In this document: positions 26,065 through 35,050 of the stretch, piece after piece | How positions within the stretch are numbered: position 1 is the first letter of the stretch | Layout of the letters: each line of letters starts with the position of its first letter | The notes under the pieces: generated by a model | Database searches by the model: none | What the model was told of the DNA's origin: nothing | The model's input: the letters and a program-made list of their open reading frames with translations, nothing else | Position numbers and translations under genes: made by a program | Assembly: GCA_014379625.1 (NCBI GenBank) | Contig: JACMLJ010000041.1 | Coordinates: forward strand, 120,570-184,569 | Source of the DNA: Ferruginibacter sp. | GTDB taxonomy: Bacteria > Bacteroidota > Bacteroidia > Chitinophagales > Chitinophagaceae | Length of the DNA: 64,000 nucleotides | Direction of reading: 5' to 3'

Positions 26065-26811
26065 TCAAAATTCTTCCTGTTTTTCAGCCACTACCAGGAA
26101 GGTATCAAAAGCATAGGTTTTGCGGGGAATTATTTCATTTATTACGAAACCTCCAAGCTGCAAAAATAAAATTATTTCATCTTTTGTAAAAGCCCTGATA
26201 ATGGAATTATCTTCCCCTATTTTTTCCAGGACACCGTTTTCCTGCTCTTCGTAAAAAACAGATAACCAATCAAAGGTCCAGCTTTGGCTGAAGTTGACCT
26301 TCCAGAAACTTTCACGCCGATACTTTTTGTTCGCTGCAATAGCCCGGTGTACAACGCGATCCCCTCCTATTAACGGAATAAATTTACTGGCGTCAATAAA
26401 ATCAAAACATAAAATGCCGGGTGTGTGCAAATTTTTATGAATAGCAATTAAGCAGTCGCTTACCTCCTTATTGGTAAGCAGGTAGCTGATCGTTCTGCCC
26501 GTAATGATTGCAGAATCTGTTTGCCGGGCTAAAACAAAACTCTGCATACCTGACTTCATGAAACGGCAACCCGGGTTATTTCTTTTGGCGATATCCAGCA
26601 TATCATCACTAATATCCATCCCAGTATAGTCAAACCCCGTTTCAACAAAGCGGGCCGTCAAATTACCTGTACCACAGCCAATTTCAACAAGGGAACGACA
26701 ATTGTATTTCATAAGCAACTGGCTGTATAAATTAAATTCTTCTTCATAATCAATGAAGGTTTTGTACATGGCTTCATATATTTCGGCCAAAGTTTTATAG
26801 AGGTTGTTCAT
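26065..26811 (-). CDS. Class I SAM-dependent methyltransferase
   Basis: 248 residues with motif I SLVEIGCGTGNLTARFVETGFDYTGMDISDDMLDIAKR (about 41-78), typical of UbiE/Tam-like small-molecule methyltransferases. The middle contains SAIITGRTISYLL and GILCFDFIDASKFIP, and the C-terminus ends in a beta-rich cap (EIILFLQLGGFVINEIIPRKTYAFDTFLVVAEK). Overlap of 17 bp with the GNAT gene upstream shows translational coupling. The substrate is unknown; two methyltransferases plus an acetyltransferase suggest modification of a shared metabolite or toxin, which is inference. Confidence 0.86.
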   Translation of the reverse strand: MNNLYKTLAEIYEAMYKTFIDYEEEFNLYSQLLMKYNCRSLVEIGCGTGNLTARFVETGFDYTGMDISDDMLDIAKRNNPGCRFMKSGMQSFVLARQTDSAIITGRTISYLLTNKEVSDCLIAIHKNLHTPGILCFDFIDASKFIPLIGGDRVVHRAIAANKKYRRESFWKVNFSQSWTFDWLSVFYEEQENGVLEKIGEDNSIIRAFTKDEIILFLQLGGFVINEIIPRKTYAFDTFLVVAEKQEEF

Positions 26812-27325
26812 ACTCCTTTAATGCTATTTCAAATAAGCTTAAGCGGATGCCCTGGTAATGTTTTGGCAGGCTTTCATCCATTATAGTATCTGTTAATCCC
26901 AAAAAGGTAAATCCGCAATTGGTATAGTGCCCGATTAATTTTTGATTATCCCCCCAGGTGTCCATCCGCACAAATTGTTTCCCGTTTTCATTTCCATATT
27001 TGATAGCCCAGTCAACTATATGTTTTACATAATTATTTCCCCTGAACTCAGGATGGGTAACTATCCGGTGGATATAAACGGAAGGCGCGTTATCCCGGCT
27101 CCCCCAAATGTATGCATCATTAAAAGCTATGGCGAATATGCAAACTATATTATCATTCAGCACAATTTTATATTGCCTGTTTTCTTCAACTTCCTTTTCA
27201 ACCAGGTTCAAATCAAACCCTTTCCAGTGTTTATCAAATTTTCTTTTTTGATACGATATGGCGGCATCGTAAAAACTAAATATTGTTTCGATGTCTGCCT
27301 TCGTGCTGTTCACAATCTGCATCAT
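26795..27325 (-). CDS. GNAT-family N-acetyltransferase
   Basis: 176 residues with the GNAT acetyl-CoA motif A region SVYIHRIVTHPEFRGNNYVKHIVDWAIKYGNENGKQFVRMDTWGDNQKLIGHYTNCGFTFLG, where the R/Q-x-x-G-x-G/A loop appears as FRGNNYV. The N-terminus, MMQIVNSTKADIETIFSFYDAAI, is the usual first strand-helix. The target could be a small molecule or an antibiotic-like amine; it cannot be told. This is the first gene of the three-gene minus-strand cluster and overlaps the next gene by 17 bp. Confidence 0.87.
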   Translation of the reverse strand: MMQIVNSTKADIETIFSFYDAAISYQKRKFDKHWKGFDLNLVEKEVEENRQYKIVLNDNIVCIFAIAFNDAYIWGSRDNAPSVYIHRIVTHPEFRGNNYVKHIVDWAIKYGNENGKQFVRMDTWGDNQKLIGHYTNCGFTFLGLTDTIMDESLPKHYQGIRLSLFEIALKEYEQPL

Positions 27326-27426
27326 TTATTTCCTGTTTTCAAGATAAAATTATTGTCCTTCGGGTACCTGCGCCATTCAAATTCCAATCATACATTTTGT
27401 TTTCTTGCTTTAGCCTGGAAATAATT

Positions 27427-27462
27427 AAAAAGGGCTGATCTTCCCATCCGGAAGGCCAGCCC
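27427..27462 (-). terminator. Intrinsic terminator after the TonB receptor gene
   Basis: On the minus strand GGGCTGGCCTTCC pairs with GGAAGATCAGCCC (11 of 13 positions), followed by TTTTTAATTATTT. It lies about 26 nt after the receptor stop codon. Confidence 0.8.
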
Positions 27463-27487
27463 AATAAAAATATTTGTTTTTTGCTGT

Positions 27488-30268
27488 TTAAAACCTAAAG
27501 TTCAGGGAGGCCTGGAAAATTGTACCCAATTGACTAAACTGAGAACCATTGTAACCTAATATCCTGTACCGGCCACTGAATGCCAGAAAGCCTTCCAATA
27601 AGCTTTTGTCAGCAGGATTATTAAGTGTGGCAGCAGCAGCAGCATAATTTGGGTCAGAAGCGCTACCGGTTAATTCTAATTTCCACTTAGGCAACACATT
27701 AAATATATTGTTAACAGTAACAGAGAAATTTATTTTATCCGTGAAATCATAACCAAGATTCAAATCTGTAACAACGGCGGCCTTAAATACCTGCTTAACA
27801 TTATTCATAAGGCTTCCACCATTATCTAAATCCTGGAATTTCGTTGGTCCAAATAAAGTATTGTTTAAATTAACACTAAACTTTTTGATACGATAATCCA
27901 TTCCCATTACCGCCTTGTATTTGGGGCGGCCTTCTGTTAACAGCGATTTAACCTGGGTGCTTAAAATAGTTGTACCCCCTGCCTTCACTGCAGGTGGATC
28001 GTTGGGGCTTCCTATTATTTCATTTTTTAGGGTATAATTACCGGCAAGGTTTATTCCTAATTTTCCTGCACCCAAACTAATATTTTTATAGTTGGCAACA
28101 AGGTCAAGTCCCTCGGTGCGGGTTTTAATACCATTTATAAAAAATTGAACACTTGCCAGGTCAAAATTACCTGCGCCAGTACTACTGCCTTTAAGGATCC
28201 GGCCTAATTCTGTTACGGGATTTGCCAGCTTTCTATCCTCTGTAGTAATAGAAGAACTATAAACGATCCTTTCTTTGATAGTGATACTGTAAAAATCTAA
28301 CGTAAAGCTTAGGTTTTTGTTAGGGTTTAAACCAAAACCAACAGTATAATTATTAGACTTTTCCGGTTTCAGCAATGGGATGCCCAACGCAAACGCCTGC
28401 TTGCTCCTGTTATTAAATAAACCGGAAAGCACGATGGTTCCCCCGGCAAAAGAAGCCTGGTTTGACTGGGCGTATATCTGGTGTAAAGTAGGCGCCCGGA
28501 AACCTGTGGATGCAGAACCCCTGATTACAAGTTTATCACCCGCAATTTTATAACGTGAAGATATCTTCCATACGAATGCATTACCAAAATCACTGTATTT
28601 TTCACCCCTCACTGTGCCATTTATAAGGAAGTCTTTTGTTATATCAAGACTGGCATCAACATATGCACCGAAGTTAAAACGGCTGTTAGTGGAAGCATTT
28701 TCCTGGCGGATACCCGGAAAAGAATTAGCGCCTTCGCCCGTATAGGAAGAAGTGTCGCCGCCAATGATTTTATAAGTTTCCGACCTGATCTCCGAACCAA
28801 ATCCTACACTAAAATTTTCCGTAACTGATTTTGAAACATCATAGTTTCCAATAACATTCGTAAAACGGAACCCGCCGGGTTTAAATGATGTTGGGCTGGC
28901 AGCACCCAAAGACGCATTCACAGTATTTGCTACGGTATATAACTGCTGGTTTCCCCCAATTGTAAAACTAACATCATGCTTCCATCCATTTTTTTCATTT
29001 TTTAGGCCAACGGTCGCATTATAGTCGATTAAATCCCCTTCAAAGGTTGGCTGGTAGCCAATATAAGTAGTACCGGCTGGATGCAATAAGCCAAAATCCT
29101 GTCTCCAGTATGGAACCCGGTAGTTGGCATTGCTGATGGCTTTTTTACCCACATAAGCACCGTTACTGTAAAACTGGCCTGAATTACCCAAAGGAATGCC
29201 CAGGTTATAATTAAATTTAGCCGCGGTAATTTCTCCGGTTCCGTTTGTGTTGTTGCCGGTTGGATAAATTTTTAAATAATCAACGATCGCTTTGTTGACA
29301 GGGGCCGTTACAGGCTGGGAGGGATCACCAAAAGTGGCAATTTCTGTGGGCACATCGATAATTCCGGAACGTACGGCATTATTTTGCTGGCTAAAATCAA
29401 CGGTATAATTGATAAATCCTTTACTTCCAAAATTAGCGCCACTGTTAAAAGACAATCCGTAGGTTTCACCATCTCCTTTACTGGTAACACCTGAATTGAT
29501 CGTTAACGAACTGTATTCAAATTTGTCTTTTAATATAACGTTCATAACACCGGCGATTGCATCAGACCCATACTGGGCGGAGGCGCCATCCCTTAGTATT
29601 TCTACCCGCTTTATAGCATCTGTTGGTATAGCAGACAGATCCGCCCCTGTTTCGCCCCTGCCGGGAGAAAACTGAACGTACAGTAGTGAACTTAAATTTT
29701 TCCTTTTACCATTAATCAGCACCAATGTGCGACTGGGGCCAAGGTTCCTGATTTCATAAGGATCCAGCAGCGTGGTAGCATCATTCACCGGCGTGTTTAC
29801 CGTATTAAAAGATGGAACCCTGTATTGCAATGCTTTATCAAATGTTATTTGCCCGGTAGTTTTTAATGATTTGGCGTCAAAATTATCAACCGGTAAGGGA
29901 GAGTTAGCGGACGAACGGGGTAAAGAACGCGAACCAACTATTACTACATCTTCTAACCTGTCTGTTTTTTCTTTTAAAGATACATCAAGCGTTATTTCGG
30001 ATGCGCCCACCAGGGTTACATTTTCTTCAAGAGTTATGAAAGGAATGCCGCTAAAACTAATTTTATAGGTTCCCGCCGGTAAATCCAGGCTATATTTCCC
30101 TTCACTATTTGTAACAGTACCTTTGCCGGATGGATTTGCAGTTATACTAACCCCTATGAGCACTTCGCCCCGATCATTTGCAACATTACCGGTTATTTTT
30201 TGTGCCAGGGAAGTTGTGCCATACAACAGGATAAGGCACATGAATGTTAGTTTGATAGATTTTCTCAT
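27488..30268 (-). CDS. TonB-dependent outer-membrane receptor with carboxypeptidase-regulatory N-terminal domain
   Basis: 926 residues from the ATG at 30268 (MRKSIKLTFMCLILLYGTTSLAQ, signal peptide); the frame is open 20 codons further but without a better leader. After the peptide comes a CarboxypepD_reg-like beta-sandwich (about 24-105; ITGNVANDRGEVLIGVSITANPSGKGTVTNSEGKYSLDLPAG), a plug domain (about 115-235; RVEILRDGASAQYGSDAIAGVMNVILK) and a 22-strand barrel ending in SLNFRF. Such receptors import large or rare nutrients with TonB-ExbBD energy. No SusD-like partner is next to it, so it is not a SusCD pair. Substrate unknown. Confidence 0.92.
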   Translation of the reverse strand: MRKSIKLTFMCLILLYGTTSLAQKITGNVANDRGEVLIGVSITANPSGKGTVTNSEGKYSLDLPAGTYKISFSGIPFITLEENVTLVGASEITLDVSLKEKTDRLEDVVIVGSRSLPRSSANSPLPVDNFDAKSLKTTGQITFDKALQYRVPSFNTVNTPVNDATTLLDPYEIRNLGPSRTLVLINGKRKNLSSLLYVQFSPGRGETGADLSAIPTDAIKRVEILRDGASAQYGSDAIAGVMNVILKDKFEYSSLTINSGVTSKGDGETYGLSFNSGANFGSKGFINYTVDFSQQNNAVRSGIIDVPTEIATFGDPSQPVTAPVNKAIVDYLKIYPTGNNTNGTGEITAAKFNYNLGIPLGNSGQFYSNGAYVGKKAISNANYRVPYWRQDFGLLHPAGTTYIGYQPTFEGDLIDYNATVGLKNEKNGWKHDVSFTIGGNQQLYTVANTVNASLGAASPTSFKPGGFRFTNVIGNYDVSKSVTENFSVGFGSEIRSETYKIIGGDTSSYTGEGANSFPGIRQENASTNSRFNFGAYVDASLDITKDFLINGTVRGEKYSDFGNAFVWKISSRYKIAGDKLVIRGSASTGFRAPTLHQIYAQSNQASFAGGTIVLSGLFNNRSKQAFALGIPLLKPEKSNNYTVGFGLNPNKNLSFTLDFYSITIKERIVYSSSITTEDRKLANPVTELGRILKGSSTGAGNFDLASVQFFINGIKTRTEGLDLVANYKNISLGAGKLGINLAGNYTLKNEIIGSPNDPPAVKAGGTTILSTQVKSLLTEGRPKYKAVMGMDYRIKKFSVNLNNTLFGPTKFQDLDNGGSLMNNVKQVFKAAVVTDLNLGYDFTDKINFSVTVNNIFNVLPKWKLELTGSASDPNYAAAAATLNNPADKSLLEGFLAFSGRYRILGYNGSQFSQLGTIFQASLNFRF

Positions 30269-30661
30269 TGCTTTGGTTTTAGTTAGAAATAGCATTAAAT
30301 TAATATACAATTTAACACTTTCAATCAATTAATGTAAAAAAATGGTGTATAAAACGATTGAAAGCCATTATTTTACCGAATAAAGGTCATTTTTTTACTG
30401 ATTTTGAACAATGTGGGGCAGCTGGAGGTTAATAAATTAATTGTAACTAGCTTTCATTAAGTTATAAAAAATAAAAAAAGTAGCGGAAATTGGTCAGGCC
30501 CCATGCATAACTATTACTGGAAAAATCGCCTTCTATTAAAAAATCAAGGTTTATGTAATTGTAATTTCCCGCTTTTAAAAAAGGGATGAAAATGACAGTT
30601 GATTTCAGGGAATTGATTATTTTCGGTTTATTTGAAATTTATAACATACAACAATTAAAAT
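30269..30661. other. Divergent promoter region, no gene seen
   Basis: About 390 AT-rich bp between the TonB receptor and the M16 peptidase genes. No repeats or small gene found. Confidence 0.5.
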
Positions 30662-33496
30662 ATGAGAAAAATCATCATTGCTATTGGAGTCGTTTTCCTG
30701 TTCGCCACTTACGGTTTTAGCCAGGCCCGGCTGGTAGAAAAAATAGAAAAAAAGGGAAATGAATTAATTATCCCTTATGAAAAATATGTTTATCCAAATG
30801 GTTTAACCTTAGTGGTTCATGAAGATAAAAGTGATCCCCTGGTGCATGTAGATGTAACCTACCACGTGGGTAGTGCAAGGGAAGAGATCAAAAAAAGCGG
30901 GTTCGCTCATTTTTTTGAACACATGATGTTCCAGGGAAGTGATAACGTAGGGGATGAGCAGCATTTTAAGATAGTTACCGCATCAGGAGGTACGTTAAAC
31001 GGGAGTACCAATCTTGATCGTACCAATTATTTTCAAACAGTTCCCAATAACCAGTTAGAGAAAATGCTTTGGCTGGAGGCCGACCGGATGGGTTTTTTGT
31101 TAGATGCGGTTACCCAACAAAAATTTGAAGTGCAACGCAGTACCGTAAAAAATGAAAGAGGGCAGAATTATGACAACCGCCCTTATGGATTAGTTGGGCA
31201 ATATACCAGCAGGAATTTATATCCTTACGGGCATCCATACAGTTGGTTAACCATTGGATACCTGGAAGACCTGGACCGGGTAGATGTGGATGATTTAAAA
31301 AAATTCTTCCTTCGCTGGTATGGGCCAAATAATGCTACGCTTACCATTGGCGGAGATGTAAAAACCGCAGATGTGGTGAAATTAGTGGAGAAATATTTTG
31401 GGAATATACCCGCGGGCCCGGCAGTAGAAAAAACGATTTTGCCGATGGTAAAAATTGAATCAGACCGATACGCATCGTATACCGATAACTATGCCCGCCT
31501 GCCGGTTGTATCCAAAACTTTTCCAACCGTGCCCAATTATGATAAGGATATGGCGGCGCTATCCTGCCTTGCCCAAATTTTAGGACAAGGCAAAAATTCG
31601 ATATTGTACCAGCAAATGGTAAAACCGCAAAAAGCATTATCGGCAAGCGCATTCAGCCGTTTCAGTGAACTGGCGGGGGAATTTTCATTTCAACTTACAC
31701 CTTTCCCCGGAAATTCACTGGCGACAATGGACAGTTTATTTAAGGAATCTTTATTGGTGTTTGAAAAGCGAGGGGTAACTGATGAAGACATTGAAAAATT
31801 TAAAGGGGGAATTGAATCGCAGTATATCAACGGGCTGCAAAGCGTGTCGGGTAAAGTTAGCCAGTTGGCCGCGTTTAATACCTTCACCGGCAATCCTAAT
31901 ATGATTGGTAAAATGCTGGACATGTACCGTTCTGTAACCAGAGAAGCTGTATGGCGCGTTTATAACCAATACATAAAAAACAAGGCAAGCGTAACCATCA
32001 GTGTTTTAACGAAGGGTCAGCCCGCAAAACCGGCAGCGCCAGATAATTACACTATTGATTCTACTAATTACACGCCACCCAATTATGGATACAATGGCCT
32101 CATGTATACCAAGGCGAAGGATGGTTTTGACAGAAAAAAAATGCCGGGTAACGGGCCAAACCCTGTTGTGAAAGTTCCACCATTCTGGAAAAAGGATTTG
32201 CCTAACGGAATAAAAATGATTGGAACCTCCAGCAGTGAACTGCCCACCGTTACCATTTCGATCACCATTCCCGGCGGGCATCTTGCCCAGGCTGCCGATA
32301 CCGCTAAAATTGGACTTGCGGGCATGACCGCCGGTATGTTAAGTGAAGACACCAAAAAATATTCAGCCGAGCAAATGGCCGTTGAATTGCAAAAACTCGG
32401 TAGCAATATTAACGTTTCCGAACAATTTGATGGCATCAGTTTTAATGTTCAGTGCCTGAAAAAAAATATCAATAAAACGCTTGAACTGCTGGAAGAAAGA
32501 ATGTTTAGCCCCAGTTTCACGGCGGATGCATTTAACCGTTTACAGAAACAGGCAATGGAAGGTTTTAAACAACTAAAGGCCCAGCCAGCGGCAATTGCCA
32601 GTGGGGTAATTGAACGGATCAATTATGGAAGCAATAATATTTTGGGCCTTAGTGATAACGGAACTGAATACACGATTAAAAACTTACGCCTGGAAGATGT
32701 TCAACATTATTATGACAATTACATGAGCTCCCAGGGCACAAAAGTGGTGGTAGTAGGCGATATCAGTGAAGCTGAAATTTTACCCCGGTTGTCGTTTTTA
32801 AACCGTTTGCCCAATAAAAAAATCAATTTATTAAAACCGGGTCCGGCGCCTGTAATTGCAAAAACAACCCTTTACCTGGTAGATGTACCCAAAGCAGCAC
32901 AAACAGAATTCAGAATAGGGACTGTAACCGGGTTAGGTTATGATGCCACCGGTGAATATTATAAAGCGGGCCTGATGAACTTTGTATTTGGCGGCGCTTT
33001 TAACAGCCGTGTAAATTTAAACCTGCGTGAAGACAAAGGCTGGACCTATGGCGCAAGGGCTTCTTTTTCGGGGGATAAATATACTGGAAATTACCTGTTC
33101 AGCGCCGGTATACGTGCCGACGCAACCGATAGTGCGCTGGTCGAAGTAATGAAGGAATTAACTAACTACGCGGCCTCCGGTATTACGCCTGAAGAACTGG
33201 CTTTTACCAAAAGCGCCGTTGGACAAAGGGATGCATTGCTTTATGAAACAGGGAATCAAAAAGCCGTTTTTATCGGCCGCATACTGACATACGATCTGCC
33301 TGCCAATTTTGTGGAAACACAGAATAAAATATTATCGGCTATTACCGAAAAGGATATTGACGCAATGGCAAAAAAATGGCTGACCCCTGGTAAAATGAAT
33401 ATTTTACTGGTAGGTGATAAAGCAAAGATCTTACCCGGCCTGCAAAAACTTGGTTATGAAATTACAGAACTGGATAGCGATGGAAATAAAAAGTAA
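30662..33496 (+). CDS. M16 (pitrilysin/insulinase) zinc metallopeptidase, two-domain form
   Basis: 944 residues with a signal peptide (1-21, ATYGFSQ). The N-terminal M16 unit has the inverted zinc motif HFFEH at 83-87 with the distal glutamate in MLWLEADRMG, plus NYFQTVPNNQLE. The C-terminal M16-like unit (about 510-930) has no HxxEH, as expected for the inactive half; it carries the R-Y-type substrate-binding block (KGWTYGARASFSGDKYTG). It is exported and probably degrades oligopeptides in the periplasm or at the cell surface. It is a single gene ended by a strong terminator. Confidence 0.92.
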   Translation: MRKIIIAIGVVFLFATYGFSQARLVEKIEKKGNELIIPYEKYVYPNGLTLVVHEDKSDPLVHVDVTYHVGSAREEIKKSGFAHFFEHMMFQGSDNVGDEQHFKIVTASGGTLNGSTNLDRTNYFQTVPNNQLEKMLWLEADRMGFLLDAVTQQKFEVQRSTVKNERGQNYDNRPYGLVGQYTSRNLYPYGHPYSWLTIGYLEDLDRVDVDDLKKFFLRWYGPNNATLTIGGDVKTADVVKLVEKYFGNIPAGPAVEKTILPMVKIESDRYASYTDNYARLPVVSKTFPTVPNYDKDMAALSCLAQILGQGKNSILYQQMVKPQKALSASAFSRFSELAGEFSFQLTPFPGNSLATMDSLFKESLLVFEKRGVTDEDIEKFKGGIESQYINGLQSVSGKVSQLAAFNTFTGNPNMIGKMLDMYRSVTREAVWRVYNQYIKNKASVTISVLTKGQPAKPAAPDNYTIDSTNYTPPNYGYNGLMYTKAKDGFDRKKMPGNGPNPVVKVPPFWKKDLPNGIKMIGTSSSELPTVTISITIPGGHLAQAADTAKIGLAGMTAGMLSEDTKKYSAEQMAVELQKLGSNINVSEQFDGISFNVQCLKKNINKTLELLEERMFSPSFTADAFNRLQKQAMEGFKQLKAQPAAIASGVIERINYGSNNILGLSDNGTEYTIKNLRLEDVQHYYDNYMSSQGTKVVVVGDISEAEILPRLSFLNRLPNKKINLLKPGPAPVIAKTTLYLVDVPKAAQTEFRIGTVTGLGYDATGEYYKAGLMNFVFGGAFNSRVNLNLREDKGWTYGARASFSGDKYTGNYLFSAGIRADATDSALVEVMKELTNYAASGITPEELAFTKSAVGQRDALLYETGNQKAVFIGRILTYDLPANFVETQNKILSAITEKDIDAMAKKWLTPGKMNILLVGDKAKILPGLQKLGYEITELDSDGNKK

Positions 33497-33522
33497 TATT
33501 ATCGCGTAGGGTACAAACTAAA

Positions 33523-33557
33523 AATACCGGCTGCAACAGAGCAGCCGGTATTTTTTT
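33523..33557 (+). terminator. Intrinsic terminator of the M16 peptidase gene
   Basis: AATACCGGCTGC and GCAGCCGGTATT form a 12-bp stem around AACAGA, followed by TTTTT. Confidence 0.92.
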
Positions 33558-34315
33558 GTCATGGATATGCCGTGCTATCATCCAATAAAATAATTTTCAC
33601 TGAAATATGTAAATTATGTAACAAATTTCCAAAATTGTGTAAAAAATTAAAGAATACAATTCATTTCTTTGTATGGGTTTTTCATAGGATATTGGATAAA
33701 AAAAACGGAGCTGGATTTCTATCCGGCTTCTCTTTTTACCGGATGTTCTGTTAATGTTGATAAATGAAATTATCCAGGTAATCCCTCCTGGTAGGATGCT
33801 TTAAAAAAAGTATGTAAGCTTAAACCAACGAAATTATTTGTCTTAAAATTTTCATCCCAAAGCTTTTCAAACCCCTGGTTTAATAGTATCCTTTAGTACC
33901 CAAGGGTAATGTCTAAGAATAATGTCACCCTTCCGGGTTTTGGATATTTGAATTTCTTTTCTTTCTATAATAATATGAGCCTTTCAGGCCTTGGAAATGC
34001 TGAAGGCGATATCATTAAGCTAAGGATAATTTTCTTCGCCCATAATAATGTCTCCCGTTAAACTTTAATAATCCGCAGATCCGCCTGAACGAAACGGGTA
34101 AGGATTCGAAGACCTCACAGGTTTTAAAAACCTGTGAGGTCTGGCATATTATGACGGCCGCCTGCCTTATTGAAAGAAGCGCTGATTCGATAGTGCGTCA
34201 ATGAAACTACCCAACCGTTCAATAAATAAACCACTCAACCTTATCCCTTAAAATTTGTATTATATCCTTTTAAAAAACCGGCAGAAAAACCGCATCTTAC
34301 ACTATCCTTTTAAAT
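33558..34315. other. Intergenic region with degenerate REP-like sequence
   Basis: About 760 bp with no convincing gene; a 60-codon frame at 33572-33754 lacks coding character. Around 33965-34010 the phrase ATATGAGCCTTTCAGGCCTTGG resembles the REP-type CCTTTCAG repeats near 12.98 kb. The perfect hairpin at 34111-34141 is listed separately. Confidence 0.5.
34111..34141. repeat. Perfect 31-bp inverted repeat
   Basis: GACCTCACAGGTTTT and AAAACCTGTGAGGTC are 15-bp arms around a single A. I recognise this as a widely dispersed Bacteroidetes palindrome. It lies about 170 bp before the Crp-type regulator. Confidence 0.8.
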
Positions 34316-34894
34316 ATGTCAGAACAGGTAAAAGCATATTATCATCAATTAGTTCCCGGAATGCAGGAAGAGGACTGGATTGCATTGCAGGAAAAATTTA
34401 CCTTTCAACAAGTAAAAAAAGGATCCTTTCTTACCCGAAATGGTGAGATATCCCGCCAGGTAAGTTTTATCACCAGGGGATTGGTAAGGATTTTTTACCT
34501 GGCCGGGGAAAAAGAAATATGCACCGGTTTTATTTGTGAAAATGAATATGTAAGCGCTTATGCAAGTTTTCTTACCCGGCAGCCTTCCGCCGAAAATATA
34601 GACGCACTGGAAGATTGCGAATTGGTGCATCTTTCTTTTGACGACATGCAGGCGCTGTATAAATCAAACCCGGTTTTTGAAATATTCGGAAGAAAGATCG
34701 CGGAGCTGTTGTTCATACAAATTTCATCTCAAACTACCCGGCTGCTGACCATGGTACCGGAAGAACGATACCAGTCAATCATACAATTTCAGCCATTTAT
34801 TATTCAACGGGTGCCACAATACATGATCGCTTCATTTATCGGAATCACACCGGAGCACCTGAGCCGCTTAAGAAAAAAGATGACCGGTAAGTAA
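34316..34894 (+). CDS. Crp/Fnr-family transcriptional regulator
   Basis: 192 residues. The N-terminal cyclic-nucleotide-binding beta-roll (about 15-120) contains KKGSFLTRNGEISRQVSFITRGLVRIFY and FICENEYVSAYASFLTRQPSAENIDALEDCELVHLS. The dimerisation helix follows, and the C-terminal HTH is RVPQYMIASFIGITPEHLSRLRKKMTG. Family members in Bacteroidetes often lack a known ligand. It lies 157 bp upstream of a TonB receptor on the same strand and may control it. A decayed relative with the same ending (TPEFLSTVRKKIAGK) lies at 63.1-63.6 kb. Confidence 0.9.
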   Translation: MSEQVKAYYHQLVPGMQEEDWIALQEKFTFQQVKKGSFLTRNGEISRQVSFITRGLVRIFYLAGEKEICTGFICENEYVSAYASFLTRQPSAENIDALEDCELVHLSFDDMQALYKSNPVFEIFGRKIAELLFIQISSQTTRLLTMVPEERYQSIIQFQPFIIQRVPQYMIASFIGITPEHLSRLRKKMTGK

Positions 34895-35050
34895 CGGGGG
34901 CATTCCTGATATCCTGCCTGGAGGGTTACAAGGCTGGGAGAGCCTACACGGTTGATAAATGTTAAGAAATTATTTTTTCTATCCATCTTAACAAATATCA
35001 ACCATTAAGTAAGCATTGCTTTTGATTTTTGTGCTACAAAATTTAAAACA

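Noticed and set aside
33572..33754. Small open frame after the M16 peptidase
   Set aside because: Low-complexity AT-rich sequence without coding character; likely chance.
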